NCBI GenBank assembly: GCA_028564675.1
Contig: JAOVVO010000009.1
Span: 1 to 64,000 of the forward strand
DNA from: Onchocerca lupi
Taxonomy: Eukaryota > Nematoda > Chromadorea > Rhabditida > Onchocercidae
DNA: 64,000 nucleotides
Reading direction: 5' to 3'
Below the pieces are notes generated by a model. It had not been told where the DNA came from. It did not search any database and worked only from the letters and a program-made list of their open reading frames with translations. The translations under genes were made by a program, and so were the position numbers. Shown piece after piece: positions 38,756 to 50,964 of the stretch (its first letter is position 1; each line of letters starts with the position of its first letter).

Positions 38756-39718
38756 CTAGCTGAAGTCGGCTATGCGAAGCTTAGAACTGTGAACGACTCC
38801 AACTAGTCTATATAAATAAAAATTTAAATGTTCGTTTTTTCAAATCTTAAATCTCTGAAAGTTTATATAAATAAAAATATAAATAAAAATAGAAAAATAC
38901 AAATGTTCTATATAAATAAAAATGTAAATGTTCGTTTGTTCAAAATCTTAAATCTCCGAAAGTTTTTAAGCAAGCGCTTTATCTGTATAAAAATGCTTGC
39001 CTATTCGAACGCAACATTGTTGCAAGGTTTCAAATCAATCCGTGAAGAACTTGAAATGTTGTGTGGAAATGAACAACGAATATTTACATTTTAAATAAAA
39101 ATGCTTGTTTGTTCAAAACCTTAAATCTCCGACAGTTCTTATCGATTACTTTGAAATTTTGACACGACACTGCATTCGAATACGCGCATGTTTTTTTATA
39201 CTTTTTATATAGACGCATTGCTGTGGCTCAGTTTGGCTAAGTGAAAAAGATCCAACTTAGGACGATATACAACAGTAAGAGTAGTTGTATGTCATCCCAA
39301 ACTGGATTGCATGTAATGCCCATAGTGACGAATATACGTAATTGTGTCTTGAGCGTACTCATGCATATGACGTAGATTGCTTGTATATAAAGATGGCAAA
39401 ATCGTTAGCCTTCCAAAGTTAATTGTATTACCGTCCGAAATCCTGATTTTTTAAATCCTTCGGAGCTCCTCTTCTTTCAGCATGTCGCCTTATGGTTGGC
39501 TGATTTCACTTTGTCTGTGAATGGGAGCGTTTTGATGATAAACATATCCTTACGGCCTGTTGGTCCCTTTGAAACTATATCGCTCCATTTGAATGTTAAT
39601 ATTCCTTGTATACCATGATTTTCCCTTTGTTGGGGAAAAGAACCTAGTAGTTTCTAATTTAGCTTGTAATCTGATTAGATTTGGGATTGCTTCTTCTTGC
39701 TATTATGAGTAGGTTAAA

Positions 39719-40075
39719 TCAGCAATAAGCTTTATCAGGTTTATATGATATTATACACAATATCGCGCGTATACAATAGTAAGGATTAAATGAACAATAA
39801 ATACATGGTTCGTACTTACCTTTTGTGACTGTCGTTCTCTTTCTGCTGTTGTTCCTACTGAACTGTCGCTCGTGCTGTCGAAACCATCTTCGAAGTTTGA
39901 ACTGTCGCTGATACTGATCCTGTTGACATTTCTGTTGAAAATACTGATTAAAGAAACTACCTTGAAGATACTGATACTGTAGACTGATCGAAGATACGCA
40001 ACTGGTTAACTCGATAAGCCCCTTTTTATATGGATAATCCTTGGTATCAATAATGGGCGGAGGCTTAAAATACAT
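39719..40075 (-). other. Open frame within the repeat cluster, uncertain
   Basis: A 118-residue minus-strand frame rich in Gln, Arg and Phe (CQQDQYQRQFKLRRWFRQH) ends with a PCIYC-like cysteine pair. The composition recalls retroelement gag tails, but the DNA is shared in part with the non-coding leader of the Helitron copies. I cannot decide whether it was ever translated. Confidence 0.2.
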
Positions 40076-40372
40076 TATTTATATAAAAGATAGTTTTCAG
40101 GACAAAGGATAAGAGGCGGACAATTCCTGATAAAAACCATAAAACCGCTGCCCTTATTTCCTCTCTTGAATGAACGAACAAACCTGTTTGTGAATTACTT
40201 TTCCGAAAATTTGACAAAGAGACAATCCAAGACACGACTTAATATTAGAAGTCAAAGAGGTAATCCATAACTTGCTTGAACATTTCATTGTACATCATCA
40301 TGAGGATACTTAACACTTCCGCGACACAACTACATCCCTCACAAAACAACAAATAAACAAAAAAGCACCACA

Positions 40373-40492
40373 ATGATGCATTCTCTCACCGTTCTTACAA
40401 TCCTCCTCACACCGTTCTGCCATGTGCTAGCAGTCTCTATCCGCGATACTGCATCAGTGACAGCCTCATCTTCTAAAGTGGTGAAGCAATAG
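40373..40492 (+). CDS. Possible small secreted peptide or signal-peptide exon
   Basis: ATG (context CACAATGATG) to TAG gives 39 residues with a textbook signal peptide (MMHSLTVLTILLTPFCHVLA) and a short Ser/Thr/Val-rich mature part. The DNA is markedly less AT-rich than its surroundings. A GTGAAG donor-like site near the end could make it a first exon. It lies inside the Helitron cluster, so it may be captured host sequence. Confidence 0.3.
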   Translation: MMHSLTVLTILLTPFCHVLAVSIRDTASVTASSSKVVKQ

Positions 40493-40735
40493 CTCATTCG
40501 ACCGTGCGATTCACTCTAACTCCCTTTTATATGAAATGCCGAGCGTTACATACTCAAGACCACGCCACTTTATTACAGAAAGTATGCGTGACACCTGTGA
40601 CAGGTTAGAAAAAAAAAGTAGGTATATCTATATAAATGCAACGCTGTTTCAAAATTTCAAAACAATCGGTGAAGAACTTTCAGAGATTTCAGATTTAGAA
40701 TAGCGAACATTTACACTTTTATTTGTATAAATAAC

Positions 40736-42409
40736 ACACCTATGGATTTGCTGTAATTAGCAATAATACTTTTTATTATTACCGTTCTAACTGAAAATTA
40801 GATTACTTGTGTTGCTCTTCAAGAATGGGTGGAATTTCACTTTTCAAATACAAATTTGTTCCCAATACATGGTTTTTCTATGTTCTCAATTGAAAGTTCT
40901 GTCTGTTATGTTGTTATATTCCATTTTTCAAATTAAACGATCTTTCGAATTGCATTTTACAATCTCAGTTTCAATAACTGTGATAAAATTTGTTTTCGAA
41001 AAGTGATATATTTTTAAATAGTAGCGAAGCTCTCTGGGAGAGTAGAAGATGTGATCAGGGAATGATATGAAGGTGAAGACGATTTATCAGGATTGTTTAT
41101 ATATTTAAACTTCTGCAGAAAATAGTTAATTTGGAATTAAAAAAGTGCCTTTTCTTGCAGAGTAAAGAGTTATTGTCGTCTTTTTTCTCAGTAGTGAAAG
41201 AAAGTTTTAAATTAAAAAAAAAAAAAGAAAACTAAATTTAGTTTCTGTAGTAAAACAAATCTGATATGGAGAAGAACATGATATTTCTTCATGTTAAATA
41301 AAACGGGAAATTTCGAATTTTTTTGTTACTTGAAACATAGAGCAAATCTTCGTATATTTTACAAAAATCTGTCAATTCGTTGCAGCAGCCTCAATAAACT
41401 CAAATAAGTTGGATCAAAATTTTAACACTCCTGTGAATCATGGTTTCATTCTGACACATTATAAATTTCGCTTCAATAAGCAAGTATATTTTAGACATAA
41501 TAAATTTAGAAAAAGCTCAAAGTTCGATTTCATTCTAAAGCCACACATTCTGCAAATATCGCATAAAATCTGTCATTATTTTTAATTTTTTTTATTTATC
41601 CTAATTTTGCTCGATTTAGAATGCATAAATTTTGAAAATCCATTGAAAATTATCCCAGAGTTTGCCATATCGAACAATATTTGCATTTTCGAACACATGA
41701 AGGCTTGCGTCTGACAATTTCAGAATAAAAACTCTCAATCTCTTAAAACTAGAAATAATGTTCCATTTACAATTTTTATGCCGGACGATCCAGTAGTCAA
41801 TCTTTTTTCAGAATGTTACAGATTTTAGTTTCTTGATGCGAGATAAAGAATTTTTTTCAACATGGATTTTAGTCCTTTTAGCAGGATGATTTGACATAGA
41901 ATGGACGGAAGACAATCTAATATTTTAGTCTGAATTCAATCATTTCATACTTTATAATCTTTTTGCTCTTTGAGTTATTTTAAATTGTTCAAGTTATATT
42001 TTCAAGTTAAATAGAATCAAAAAACCTAATTACCAATTGATCGGGATTCTCAGATATGAACTGTAAAAGCTTTGCTGAGGTTCAGACAGAAATCGTGCTG
42101 CATCCAAGTATTTTATAAAAAAAAATTCAATGCATATTAGTTGCTTAATAACGAATAAAACAAGCCAGTGCATCAATGAAAAGCTATTTCATTTACTAAT
42201 AGTTTGGTTTATGGCATCATAAAAGGAAATGTTTAGTATCTGTAGAAGATGAATCCATAGAATTTTCATAATTTGATATCCGACTAATATGCAACTCACC
42301 GTTGTTAGTTGAAAGGAGTAAACCATCGATGTTTCCATTACAAAGAACAATAAAAATTTTTCTACTCGCTCAGATCGGTCATTGGTTGTGTATTATTTTC
42401 TGAAATTGT
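40736..42409. other. No gene recognised
   Basis: AT-rich spacer. At 41024-41053 GCGAAGC is followed by a small hairpin (CTCTC-TGG-GAGAG), which may be a plus-strand Helitron 3' end, but no CTAG end is clear. Confidence 0.4.
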
Positions 42410-42830
42410 GAGACGGAAATACTTGGTGATCACTGTACCGGATAACTGGTTGAACAAACCTGCTTATCCGAGAGTCATTATCAATTAGGATTAGCTGTCA
42501 TTCTTTGAGTATATGCGTAACACATAAAATCTTCATTCAATCAACATCAACAAGTAAATTATTGGTTAAGCTATTTACGCTCCATTTGAAACTTGCTATC
42601 ACTTTGTGTTTTATTCAATTACTTTGGAAGTTGATCTTAATTTAATTATCATGACATTATTCAGCAAGCACTCAAGCAGTTAAAACTTTAAATTATCAGA
42701 TTAAAGTTGTCATATGAATGGAATTTTCCGCTTGCTTAAGCAACCATTATTTATTTCGTTTTGTTCGCAATCATTAAGAAAAATCGCCATTAAACTATAT
42801 TTTCATATATCCTTACAGTAAAAAAAACAT
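42410..42830 (+). repeat. Duplicated block, copy 1
   Basis: It shares ordered, diverged similarity with 46234-46690: GATAACTGGTTGAACAA/AATAACTGATTGAATAA, CTTCATTCAATCAA/CTTCAATCAATCAA, TTGCTTAAGCAACCATT and TTTCGTTTTG/CTTCGTTTTG occur in the same order. Coding potential is poor. It lies just before the TLC pseudogene. Confidence 0.7.
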
Positions 42831-43218
42831 TTTTGTTACAATGACTTTTGCCCAATATTTACGGAATGAAAACAAGGAACAGCGAAGCCGAAATTAAGCA
42901 TAGAGATTTCGCCATTCTGTCACAAATATTTTTTCATCCTTCCATTCTGACTTTTGCTACTGTTTCTGTGATCATGAATTTTTTCTTTGCATCATTTTGT
43001 TTACATCTTCATTCGATGAAAATACAAACATTTTATTACTTTATTTTATTTTCTTGATTTCGTCTGATTTTTCTCACGCTTTGCACCATTTTTAACCATA
43101 GGTGATGCTTGTTGAGCAAATTCATTTCATAACGGATGCACAATAAATTTTATAGAATCCACTTCATTTTTATAAATGTAAATCGTTAAATTTGAAATTT
43201 CTGAAATTTGCAGATTAA

Positions 43219-45018
43219 GTAATTATTGAATTACTGGGACCTGAAGTGCAACAAAAACAACAATTACTCGATATAATTCGAGAAGTTTCGGATCATATAA
43301 TCAAACCAATACACTACGGATTAGAGTGGAAACTCCGCAAATAAGCGATATCCTAAAAATAAGCTTCTTTTTACTGATTTTAATTTATTTTATAGTTTTA
43401 CAAATTCTTGGATACTTGGTCAAGCAGCTTCTTTGGATAAATCACTTACCATTAAGTACGTATGTTTCTTTAATGATTTTAACAAGGATTAATTCAGAAA
43501 TCAATTATTTAGAAAGAAATGTGGAACTTTCTTTTGAAGGATTTCTGATGGTTACTGAATTGATTAATATTTATCACTGAGTAAATATTCTCTGAAACTG
43601 TATAGATTTCTACCAGATGATCGATTAGAGGAATGTTCATTTATGACAGCTCATCACGCGAGTAGTGGTTTGATTAATTATTGAAAGCACATTTTCTTCA
43701 GGCGTTATCGATTACAGAACTTGACATTATCATTGCTTCATTCGTCTATCACTGGTTGTTGCTCGCTAATCTTCTTTCTTACACACCCAGTAATTATGTT
43801 GGAAGATATGATATACTGGTGCAGTCCAATAGCTGCTCAATTAATTTATTTCGCAATGGGCAAACTTACGGATCTTTAAAATTTGTTGCAAAGTATTTTT
43901 GAATTAATAATCTCGATCTGAAAAAGAAATGTTTTTTTTCTTTTTTTTTTTGGGGAAGCATCTTTTTCATTTAAATATTCTAAAGCGTATATTTCACTTA
44001 AAGATTTGATTTTCGACAATTTATAATAGACAGATTTTGAAGCTATTTCAATTTCAACAAAAAAATTTTTGAAGCGAATTTCCTTCATGACGCTGTGGAT
44101 GGTATGAAGAATGGCAGTTCCTGGAATGCTCTTGTGATCCTGGCTCATCATATTGTCATACATGGCATTTTTTCCGTATAATTATTGAGCCTTATTAGTT
44201 GAAGTCAACACGTTTGTTTTTCTAACTTTTTCACCTCAAAATTACCTGAGCCTTACCAATTTTTTCAATTTCTACAGCTTTATAAGAAAACAAGAGCAGG
44301 AGCTTTGTGTGTGAATTCTCAGAATTTTAAGATTTACAACTGTTTTTTTGATAACTGTGTCCCATTTCGATACTTTATATTAGAAAAATTTTCTCTGCAA
44401 TTTACAGAAATTTCAGAAGTTTTTTTCATACCCTTTCGATTATAAGATTTACAAATCGAAATCCACATAAAGATACATATTACAAAACAGTCTCGTTTCT
44501 CGCTTTTTTGACGTGTTTCCCCTTCTTTCAATAAATCACATCTTCTTGACTTTTAAAAATTTCAGGAAATAACAATGAATTCAAGTCCTTTGCCATTTAA
44601 TATTTTATTAAATTAAAAAATTGGAAATAAATGAATCGATGCTAATCTACTTTTTCACATTCCATGCACTTCTAGACAAATAGTTTGTCTTAAATATGAT
44701 CTCAGTTTTCATCTCAGTCTCTAACTATATTTTTATATAAATCCATTAGAATTGTCTGAATAGTTTTTTTTTTTTCACCTCCTTTGTGTTTCGGTTTGAC
44801 ATATACGATTATGCATGATGCTTTTCATGGTGGTCAGCTACGGGATATTTCATCCCTTCTATGCTTACAGCAGTTTAACGCTGAATTGTTTTTCCTTCAT
44901 TTTAATCATATTCCATCTGCAACAACTGCTTATTGAAGAGGGCATTTTCGAGAAACATATAGAAATTCACGCAAGTCCGATAATTCTGTCTGAAGTTTAT
45001 TTTCAAACGTTTTGCTAA
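43219..45018 (+). pseudogene. TLC-domain paralogue, inactivated
   Basis: Every recognisable piece matches the gene at 35999-38234. Exon-1 like: YGLEWKL then, after a one-base frameshift near 43335, PQISDILKISFFLLILIYF (parent RLPPFEDI). Exon-2 like (43730-43860): SITGCC then MLEDMIYWCSP (parent NITGVC, MLEDTIHWYSP), ending GG|GC where the parent has G|GT. Exon-3 like (44060-44216): FLHDAVDGM and LAHHIV with the HH pair, then a deletion, PYNY, a TGA where the parent has TGG (Trp), and ALLVEVN with a GTTTGT donor. Exon-5 like (44780-45010): FVFRFDIY, then a frameshift into the last span. No complete product is possible. A stop after exon-1 like sequence and lost splice sites add to the decay. 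Confidence 0.8.
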
Positions 45019-46106
45019 TTATATCCTCTTTTATCAAGAGAATAGAACGAAGCCCTATTGACCATTAATAATTTTGCGATGGTAATCCCGTCGGAAAATC
45101 TGACTCAATGACCTATCGAACTGAATCATAAGATTACTGATACCTAAAAAGAATAAATTTTTATATTTCAATTTTCTAGTCTCTCATTTATTTACAACTT
45201 TTCTACACTTATTTTGCCAGAGATAATTAAAGCGACGATAGATTGTATAAAGAGGGGGGAATAATTTTGAACTACAATTTGTTAAAGACACAAGCTTGTG
45301 CGACATATTTATCACCATACGTTTTCGTACAGTGATTTACAACACTCTAGTTTCTAAATATTATATGTTTATTGAAGTATCCCAGCTCGTTTACTGATAA
45401 TTTTGACAATTAATTAATTTTTGACAAATTCCTTGTTCACATTTAAATGTATGGTTTGTCAGATCATTTTAAAAAATGAAAATGTATAATATATCAATAT
45501 TGTTATTATCTCAAAGTTCAAGTTTCACCGTTTGCTCTCAAAAGTAGTTTTTTCATCGTTTTTCCTCCTCTCAAAAATTATTTTTTTATCAATAATACTG
45601 GCCGAAAATTGAATGGACAGAAATATTTTTTGTGATATTCAAATCTTGCAGCCTACTGAGATTTTGATATTCAGTAAAATTTGGATATGAACTGCATACA
45701 AAATAACACAAAGCATAAATAATAAACTAAGAAATCAACAAATTAAAAAAACACCGAAAAAGTTAAGCGGTCAAGAAAACAAGTAATCATTAACATATGA
45801 CATAGTAAGTGAAAGCAAATTTGGTGCAGCGTTTAGAAAATGCTATTAAATAAAAAAAAAAAAATTTAGGAAACTATTAATATACAGCTTTAAAATAACA
45901 TCATTTTTATTACCATTAGTCTTCTCATAGACAGATTAGGCATCACGACAATATCTGTCTTCTCGCCTGTCAAAATAAGTTTTCATGGTCAATTTTTTGC
46001 GTTTCAAAAACTTCTTTTTTTAGAAGCTTTAAAAGTTTTCCCAAATTTTTGAATTTTGTTTCAATTTTAAATTTCTATTCAACGAATATATATTGAACAA
46101 TTCATC
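45019..46106. other. No feature recognised
   Basis: AT-rich spacer between the TLC pseudogene and the second duplicated block. Nothing with splice support. Confidence 0.6.
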
Positions 46107-46142
46107 ATGGCGCGCAGTAACATCGATTCTATCAAATTTCTT
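46107..46142 (+). CDS. Possible 12-codon first exon
   Basis: ATG with favourable context (CATCATGGCGCG) opens MARSNIDSIKFL and reaches a perfect GTAAGT donor in phase 0. It could be the start of the SPRED-type gene, whose exon at 48993 enters in phase 0, or of something in the duplicated block. Linking cannot be proven from sequence alone. Confidence 0.3.
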
Positions 46143-46233
46143 GTAAGTCAAAAAAACTAATACTGTTTGTGAACCAATCATTTCAGTCATTTACATAGTT
46201 TAACACATGGTCTAACGGAATAATTTGAGACTT

Positions 46234-46690
46234 AAAACAGAAACGCTTAGTATGGAGAAAGACGTGTGCAATTATATTCAAAATGCAGCTGCACTGACTC
46301 AGGAAGATGCATTAAATTGGAATAACTGATTGAATAAGCTGGTTATCCAAGATTTAATCATCGATCAGGTTTGCTTTCATTTTTTGAATATATGCATAGC
46401 AGCTAAAAACTTCAATCAATCAAAATTGACAAAGAAATTACTAAGTTACTTACACTCTGTTCAAGACTTATTGTCATTTCTGCGTCTTTACTCATTTATT
46501 TTGGGAACTGAGCTTGATTTGATCATTGTGACACATTATCTAACAGGCATTTAAGCAACTGAGATCTCAAATCATCGAAATTAAAAATGCGAAGAGTGGA
46601 ACAGAATTTTGATTTGCTTAAGCAACCATTGATTCACTTCGTTTTGATAGCATTATTGTTACAGATTGCCACACTGCATATTTTGTCCAT
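46234..46690 (+). repeat. Duplicated block, copy 2
   Basis: Partner of 42410-42830, about 3.9 kb downstream in the same orientation, with a roughly 60-bp extra segment near 46255-46315. It holds short frames (MEKDVCNYIQNAAALTQED at 46255 and MRRVEQNFDLLKQPL at 46588) that are not open in the other copy, so any gene carried by the block is at best intact here. No family recognised. Confidence 0.65.
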
Positions 46691-48735
46691 ATGGCAATAT
46701 AAAATATTATTCACTATAGTGGCACCCATAGATGGCATCTGTGCTGAGTAAAGTGTTCAGCACAACTTTTATAAAATGGTCAAACAGAGGGAACGATCAG
46801 ATCCGAATCTGATCAATGGTTTACGACTTGTGCACATTATCATTCCGATCGACGTTGCGCATAGAAAAATTTCCACATTCATATGCTGCTCTTTACTATT
46901 TCTTTTCAACAGTTTCAGATAAGAATCCTCTTTCTTTTTTCATTTTAAACAAACGATGAAGTGGTTACGATGATTATTATAAAATACGTAGGGAAAGAAC
47001 CGAAGTGATGAATTGCAACTGCAGGCAAGACTGCAGATTGTAACTAATAGAGGAGAAAAATCTATGTCAAAACCATTATTGTACTTTTACTCTCTCAGCA
47101 GTTGTGCATTAGTTCTGTTTTTTCCAAGTAACTTTATAAGATAGAATTTGCCAAATAATGCAATCTGATCTAATTTGGTCTGTCACTGTAATGTTGTAAA
47201 TATAAGTATGAGATTACAGGTACCAATCATTACATTTAAGTAAGCAACTGTCATTTCTTCATATAGTTGTTCCAGTGAATATATAATTGTCATCATAATT
47301 ATAGTAAAATAATATAAATGGTCTTTACGGAAATTTTTAACATGTATTCTATGTATTCGTAAGATATGCTTGAAATCAAATGCAATAGGATGTATGCAGG
47401 AAAAATCTCAAATTTTTGAAAGATACATATAAAAAGCACGAAAAAAAAACGTAAAATTCTTGTCCATTTGCAAAATCCATAAAACTAGCACACATCATTT
47501 TTGATATTCTTGTGGTGATTATAATCCTTTATCTATACTGCTATATCAAACGGCCATTGTTTCCATTATCATAATATTATCTCGTGATGACACTTATATC
47601 TATTCCGATATGAAAACACAATCGATGAATATATAATTTTTGGCATTCATTTTTTATTTTGAAAAATATAAGACGAAACTGCTTAATGACTTGACATTTA
47701 AATTCACCAAATATCGAAGCATTTTGCCATGCCATCATCGTTTTTAATAATTCTTCAAATGTATATTTTTCTAGGATGCAAAAATATTCTTGTTTAATTT
47801 TGCAAGTTTACTGTTTGAAAAATAACATGCATTAAAAACAAAATATTCAGTTTTCATCATTTCCAATTTTGTTGACAACTTTTGATTAAAATTAAATTCT
47901 ATGACTGCAATCATCTCATGCACGCACAATAGCAAATATAGCAAGTAAATATAACATTTTTCCCTTTTTGTGAAATCCATGATTATTTCGTAATGAATCA
48001 TAAATCTGCAAAGTTGCATATTTGAGAAACTTGTATCACTTTCTTTCTCTGAGCAGTATCTCTTCTTTGAGTATTGGCTTTTCCATTTCTCTTCTTTAAT
48101 TTTTTATTCAACTATTAACACTCCTATTGCATTTTCAACAATCTGAAGATGTTTAATAAAAATGGCTGTTTTTTTGCGGCATAAATCACAGTACAGTGAA
48201 ACGAGAAATGCGTGTCAATTGTTTATGGCATTTAATAATGCTGTGGATGAGAAATTAATTCTTAAAACTTACTGTTAATATAGTATCGAAGCAGTGGAGC
48301 TGAGAAAGGATTTTTTAGTGACCTCGAAATTTCTGATAGGATTTAACATTTAGGATAAGCCTCCTTTTGACTCATTTTATTTCTCTCATTTTTATTTTCA
48401 CTTTTTTCCTTTATTTAATTATTTTTTCTTATTTGTTTTCTAGAAGAATATGACTAGTTTTCTGATTCCGGATTTTGGAATCTCCTTGATAAGGCAGAAC
48501 CTAATTAAGTCCTTAACTGAATATTTAAGTGCCGCAAAACAATGTTTAAACAATTAAATACTGTAATATATTTGATTCAAACATCTTCGATTGTCTACTT
48601 TTTTATAGGAAAAGTTGTTGACAGTTCTATATATTCTTCAGAATAGAATAGTGTGATTCATGTAACTTATGAATTATTTCGAAGCAAATTCATCTTGCAT
48701 TCAGCTGATTCCGCATCCGTGATAAAGTGAATGAT
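46691..48735. other. No gene recognised
   Basis: AT-rich spacer; possibly the first intron or promoter of the SPRED-type gene. I see no consistent exon. Confidence 0.5.
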
Positions 48736-50914
48736 ATGCATATCAATTGGATAGATCCGGTAAGCCCCATGTTTCCGACAACATTAATTTGATTTGAAGG
48801 AACTCTGAGAAATAGATTCATTGTCATAATCTTTTCATGAAAAGATTTAATTCCTGTTTAGTATATTTAGCAATAGCAGTAATGTAATTGATAGTGTTAC
48901 ATGCAATTCAATTCGAAGTTTCAATTATTTTAATTGAGTCTCTATAGTTAGTTTCAACAGTTCAACTGAAAAATGTTTTTTTCCCACATAAGGGTACATT
49001 TAAATTAATTGACGATTGTGTGTCATGTATGAAATATCATTCAACAATTTCACAATTATTAAGGTATCATCGCTGTATTTAGTGGGTGAATTTAAGGCTC
49101 ATCAACAAAATTCGTCAACTTCAATGACATTCGAAATTAAATAATAATATCAAAAATAATGATGGAAATAATAGCAATAATTGTAATGGCTTACTTACTT
49201 TACGATTACTTTTAAAAATTACAAATTTCGAAGAATTTCAGCTATTACTAAGATTTTCCGAGTTATTTCTGGTTTATTAAAGGAAAAAAAAAAAAAAAAA
49301 AACTATTCGTTCAGCTAGTCGATTTATGTCAACGCGTTTTTCACATTACAGTGAAGGGAACATATATGAAATAATTCCTTGCAAAACCTTAGCTATCAAT
49401 CACTGCTCGTTGGATGGTAAAGTTCAAATTTTTGCAGTCGACTTTAGTGTAAAGTATTAAATAAATTTTTCTTTAAAATTTATTTGTTTATTAGTTTATT
49501 TATTACTCGCAGATTGCTGGAATGTATAGATCTCAACTTCTAAGCAGTGAAAATGCAAGCAATAGTGCATCAATTTCCATAACTACGATACCAAAAAAGG
49601 TAAGATCGTTAGTCGGAATTATAGAAAGTACTTTCTAATCATTATGGTTACTGGCTCGAATATCAGTGTGATAGTGTCAATGTGTTCAATTGCAATAATT
49701 CGTCTTGAAGTCACTATTATATACTTTTCAGGGTTACCAAAAGAAGCAGGTTGTTTCGGTACCTAAGAACAAGTTACAGACTAAAAAAAGAACCTTCATA
49801 TATCATCGATACATCTCACATACATCAGGTGATCCTACGATCCCAATCGTGATCAATCGTGATCGTCAAGTACCGAATAATTAAAATTTCTGAATCGGTG
49901 ATTATATTAAATATCTAGTGCCCATCTTTATTTTTTTCATCATGATTTTACAGATCGCATTTCACATCCACCAGATGCGGTCGAAAGGGACAGTTTTCTA
50001 AAAGAAATGAATAATTTATCTATTTACGAAAACAATGATCGTATAGTATTGCCAAAGAGAAAAGAAGGATCGAAACCGCGACTGCAATGTTTCTATTGTG
50101 GTGAATGGTTCGCCAATGATGAAAATACTTCTGGTTCCTGCAAGTAATCTATCTGTCTGTTTTTTTAAGGTTTTGAATAAATTCCCAATATCATCAGTAC
50201 AAATTTTTCGATTATAATTTATTCACAACAGTTGAAAGATGCTTGCCTGAAAATGACTGATCGGTGTGTTTCAGAGAAGCTCCTGATCCCGTCGAGAGTA
50301 CAATTCGTTTTCTGACGTGTTATTCGATTGCGGAAGGTGCTGTATATCACTGCTGCAGGAATGACGATGATATGCCTGCCAATATTAGTCATTTTGGACA
50401 AGGCTACGTTAGTTTTTTTGAAAAAAAAAGTTAATTTTAATTTCCAATTAAAATTAAAAACTAGTATTATTTAGACGTAAACGAAGTACTAGTTCAATTT
50501 TGAAAATTTTTGAAAATTTTGAAAGTACTACTTCAATTTTGAAAGAAAAATTGTTTTGAAATCTGAAAAAAATTATTTTGCAAAAATTTTTCGTTTTAAA
50601 TATCTGTAGGCAAATATCATTCCTTTAAGTAAATATTCCAGTAATCACTGATTAGTTAAAATCATAATATTATTTGATTGCTCAATACTGAATTACTTAA
50701 TAACTAACATTAATTGCAGAATGTGTTTTCATTTGGACCATGCCATATATCACCAATGAAACGCGTAAAACGTTGGCTATTTTTGGCGCTTATGTCGCTG
50801 GTCGTACCGTGCCTGTGTTGTTATTTTCCAGCTCGTATGATAAACAAATGTTTCGGCGGTGGCAAGCGCGGACGTCATCAATCATATCATTCCCGAGCTA
50901 CTTTTGAAGACTGA
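48736..50914 (+). CDS. SPRED/Sprouty-type signalling inhibitor
   Basis: Eight exons with agreeing phases: 48736-48759, 48993-49063, 49352-49448, 49513-49599, 49732-49828, 49954-50143, 50275-50407 and 50720-50914, giving 297 residues. From about residue 168 the Sprouty (SPR) cysteine-rich domain is clear: QCFYCGEWFANDEN, then KEAPDPV, a CYSIAEGAVYHCC block and the PCLCCYFP segment near the end, as in SPRED proteins, which sit at membranes and restrain Ras/Raf/ERK signalling. The first about 65 residues loosely fit the second half of an EVH1 domain (GNIYEIIP, then LDGKVQIFAVDF). The EVH1 domain looks short, so a further 5' exon (perhaps 46107) may be missing, and the start at 48736 is provisional. 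A poly-A tract follows the stop. Confidence 0.82.
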
Positions 50915-50940
50915 TAGTTCTGTACTGTCTATATCAAATG

Positions 50941-50964
50941 AAAAAAAAAAAAAAAAAAAAAAAA
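50941..50964 (+). repeat. Poly-A tract in the SPRED 3' flank
   Basis: Twenty-four A residues 27 bp after the stop codon, most likely within the 3' untranslated region. No AATAAA lies just before it, so it is not evidence of a retrocopy; the gene has introns. Confidence 0.9.

Larger units (their letters stand above)
38756..40735. mobile_element. Nested cluster of Helitron ends and fragments
   Basis: Several Helitron parts lie here. A reversed 3' end (CTAGCTGAAGTCGGC, with GCGAAGC) sits at 38756-38780. Plus-strand 5' ends beginning TCTATATAAATAAAAAT lie at 38807 and 38907, a reversed copy at about 39004-39100, and another plus copy follows at about 39090-39200. On the minus strand about 39375-39240 encodes a shortened Rep-region piece (MHEYAQDTITYIRHYG, then TCNPVWDDI). 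39440-39620 repeats the internal sequence seen at 21.7 and 61.4 kb. A reversed 5' end closes the cluster at about 40625-40735. The mixed orientations suggest repeated insertion into older copies. Confidence 0.75.

Noticed and set aside
39419..39620. Possible separate gene in the GC-richer stretch
   Set aside because: It repeats sequence found at 21.7 and 61.4 kb and belongs to the Helitron family.
47771..48019. 82-residue minus-strand frame
   Set aside because: No splice context, no domain, composition as expected for AT-rich DNA.
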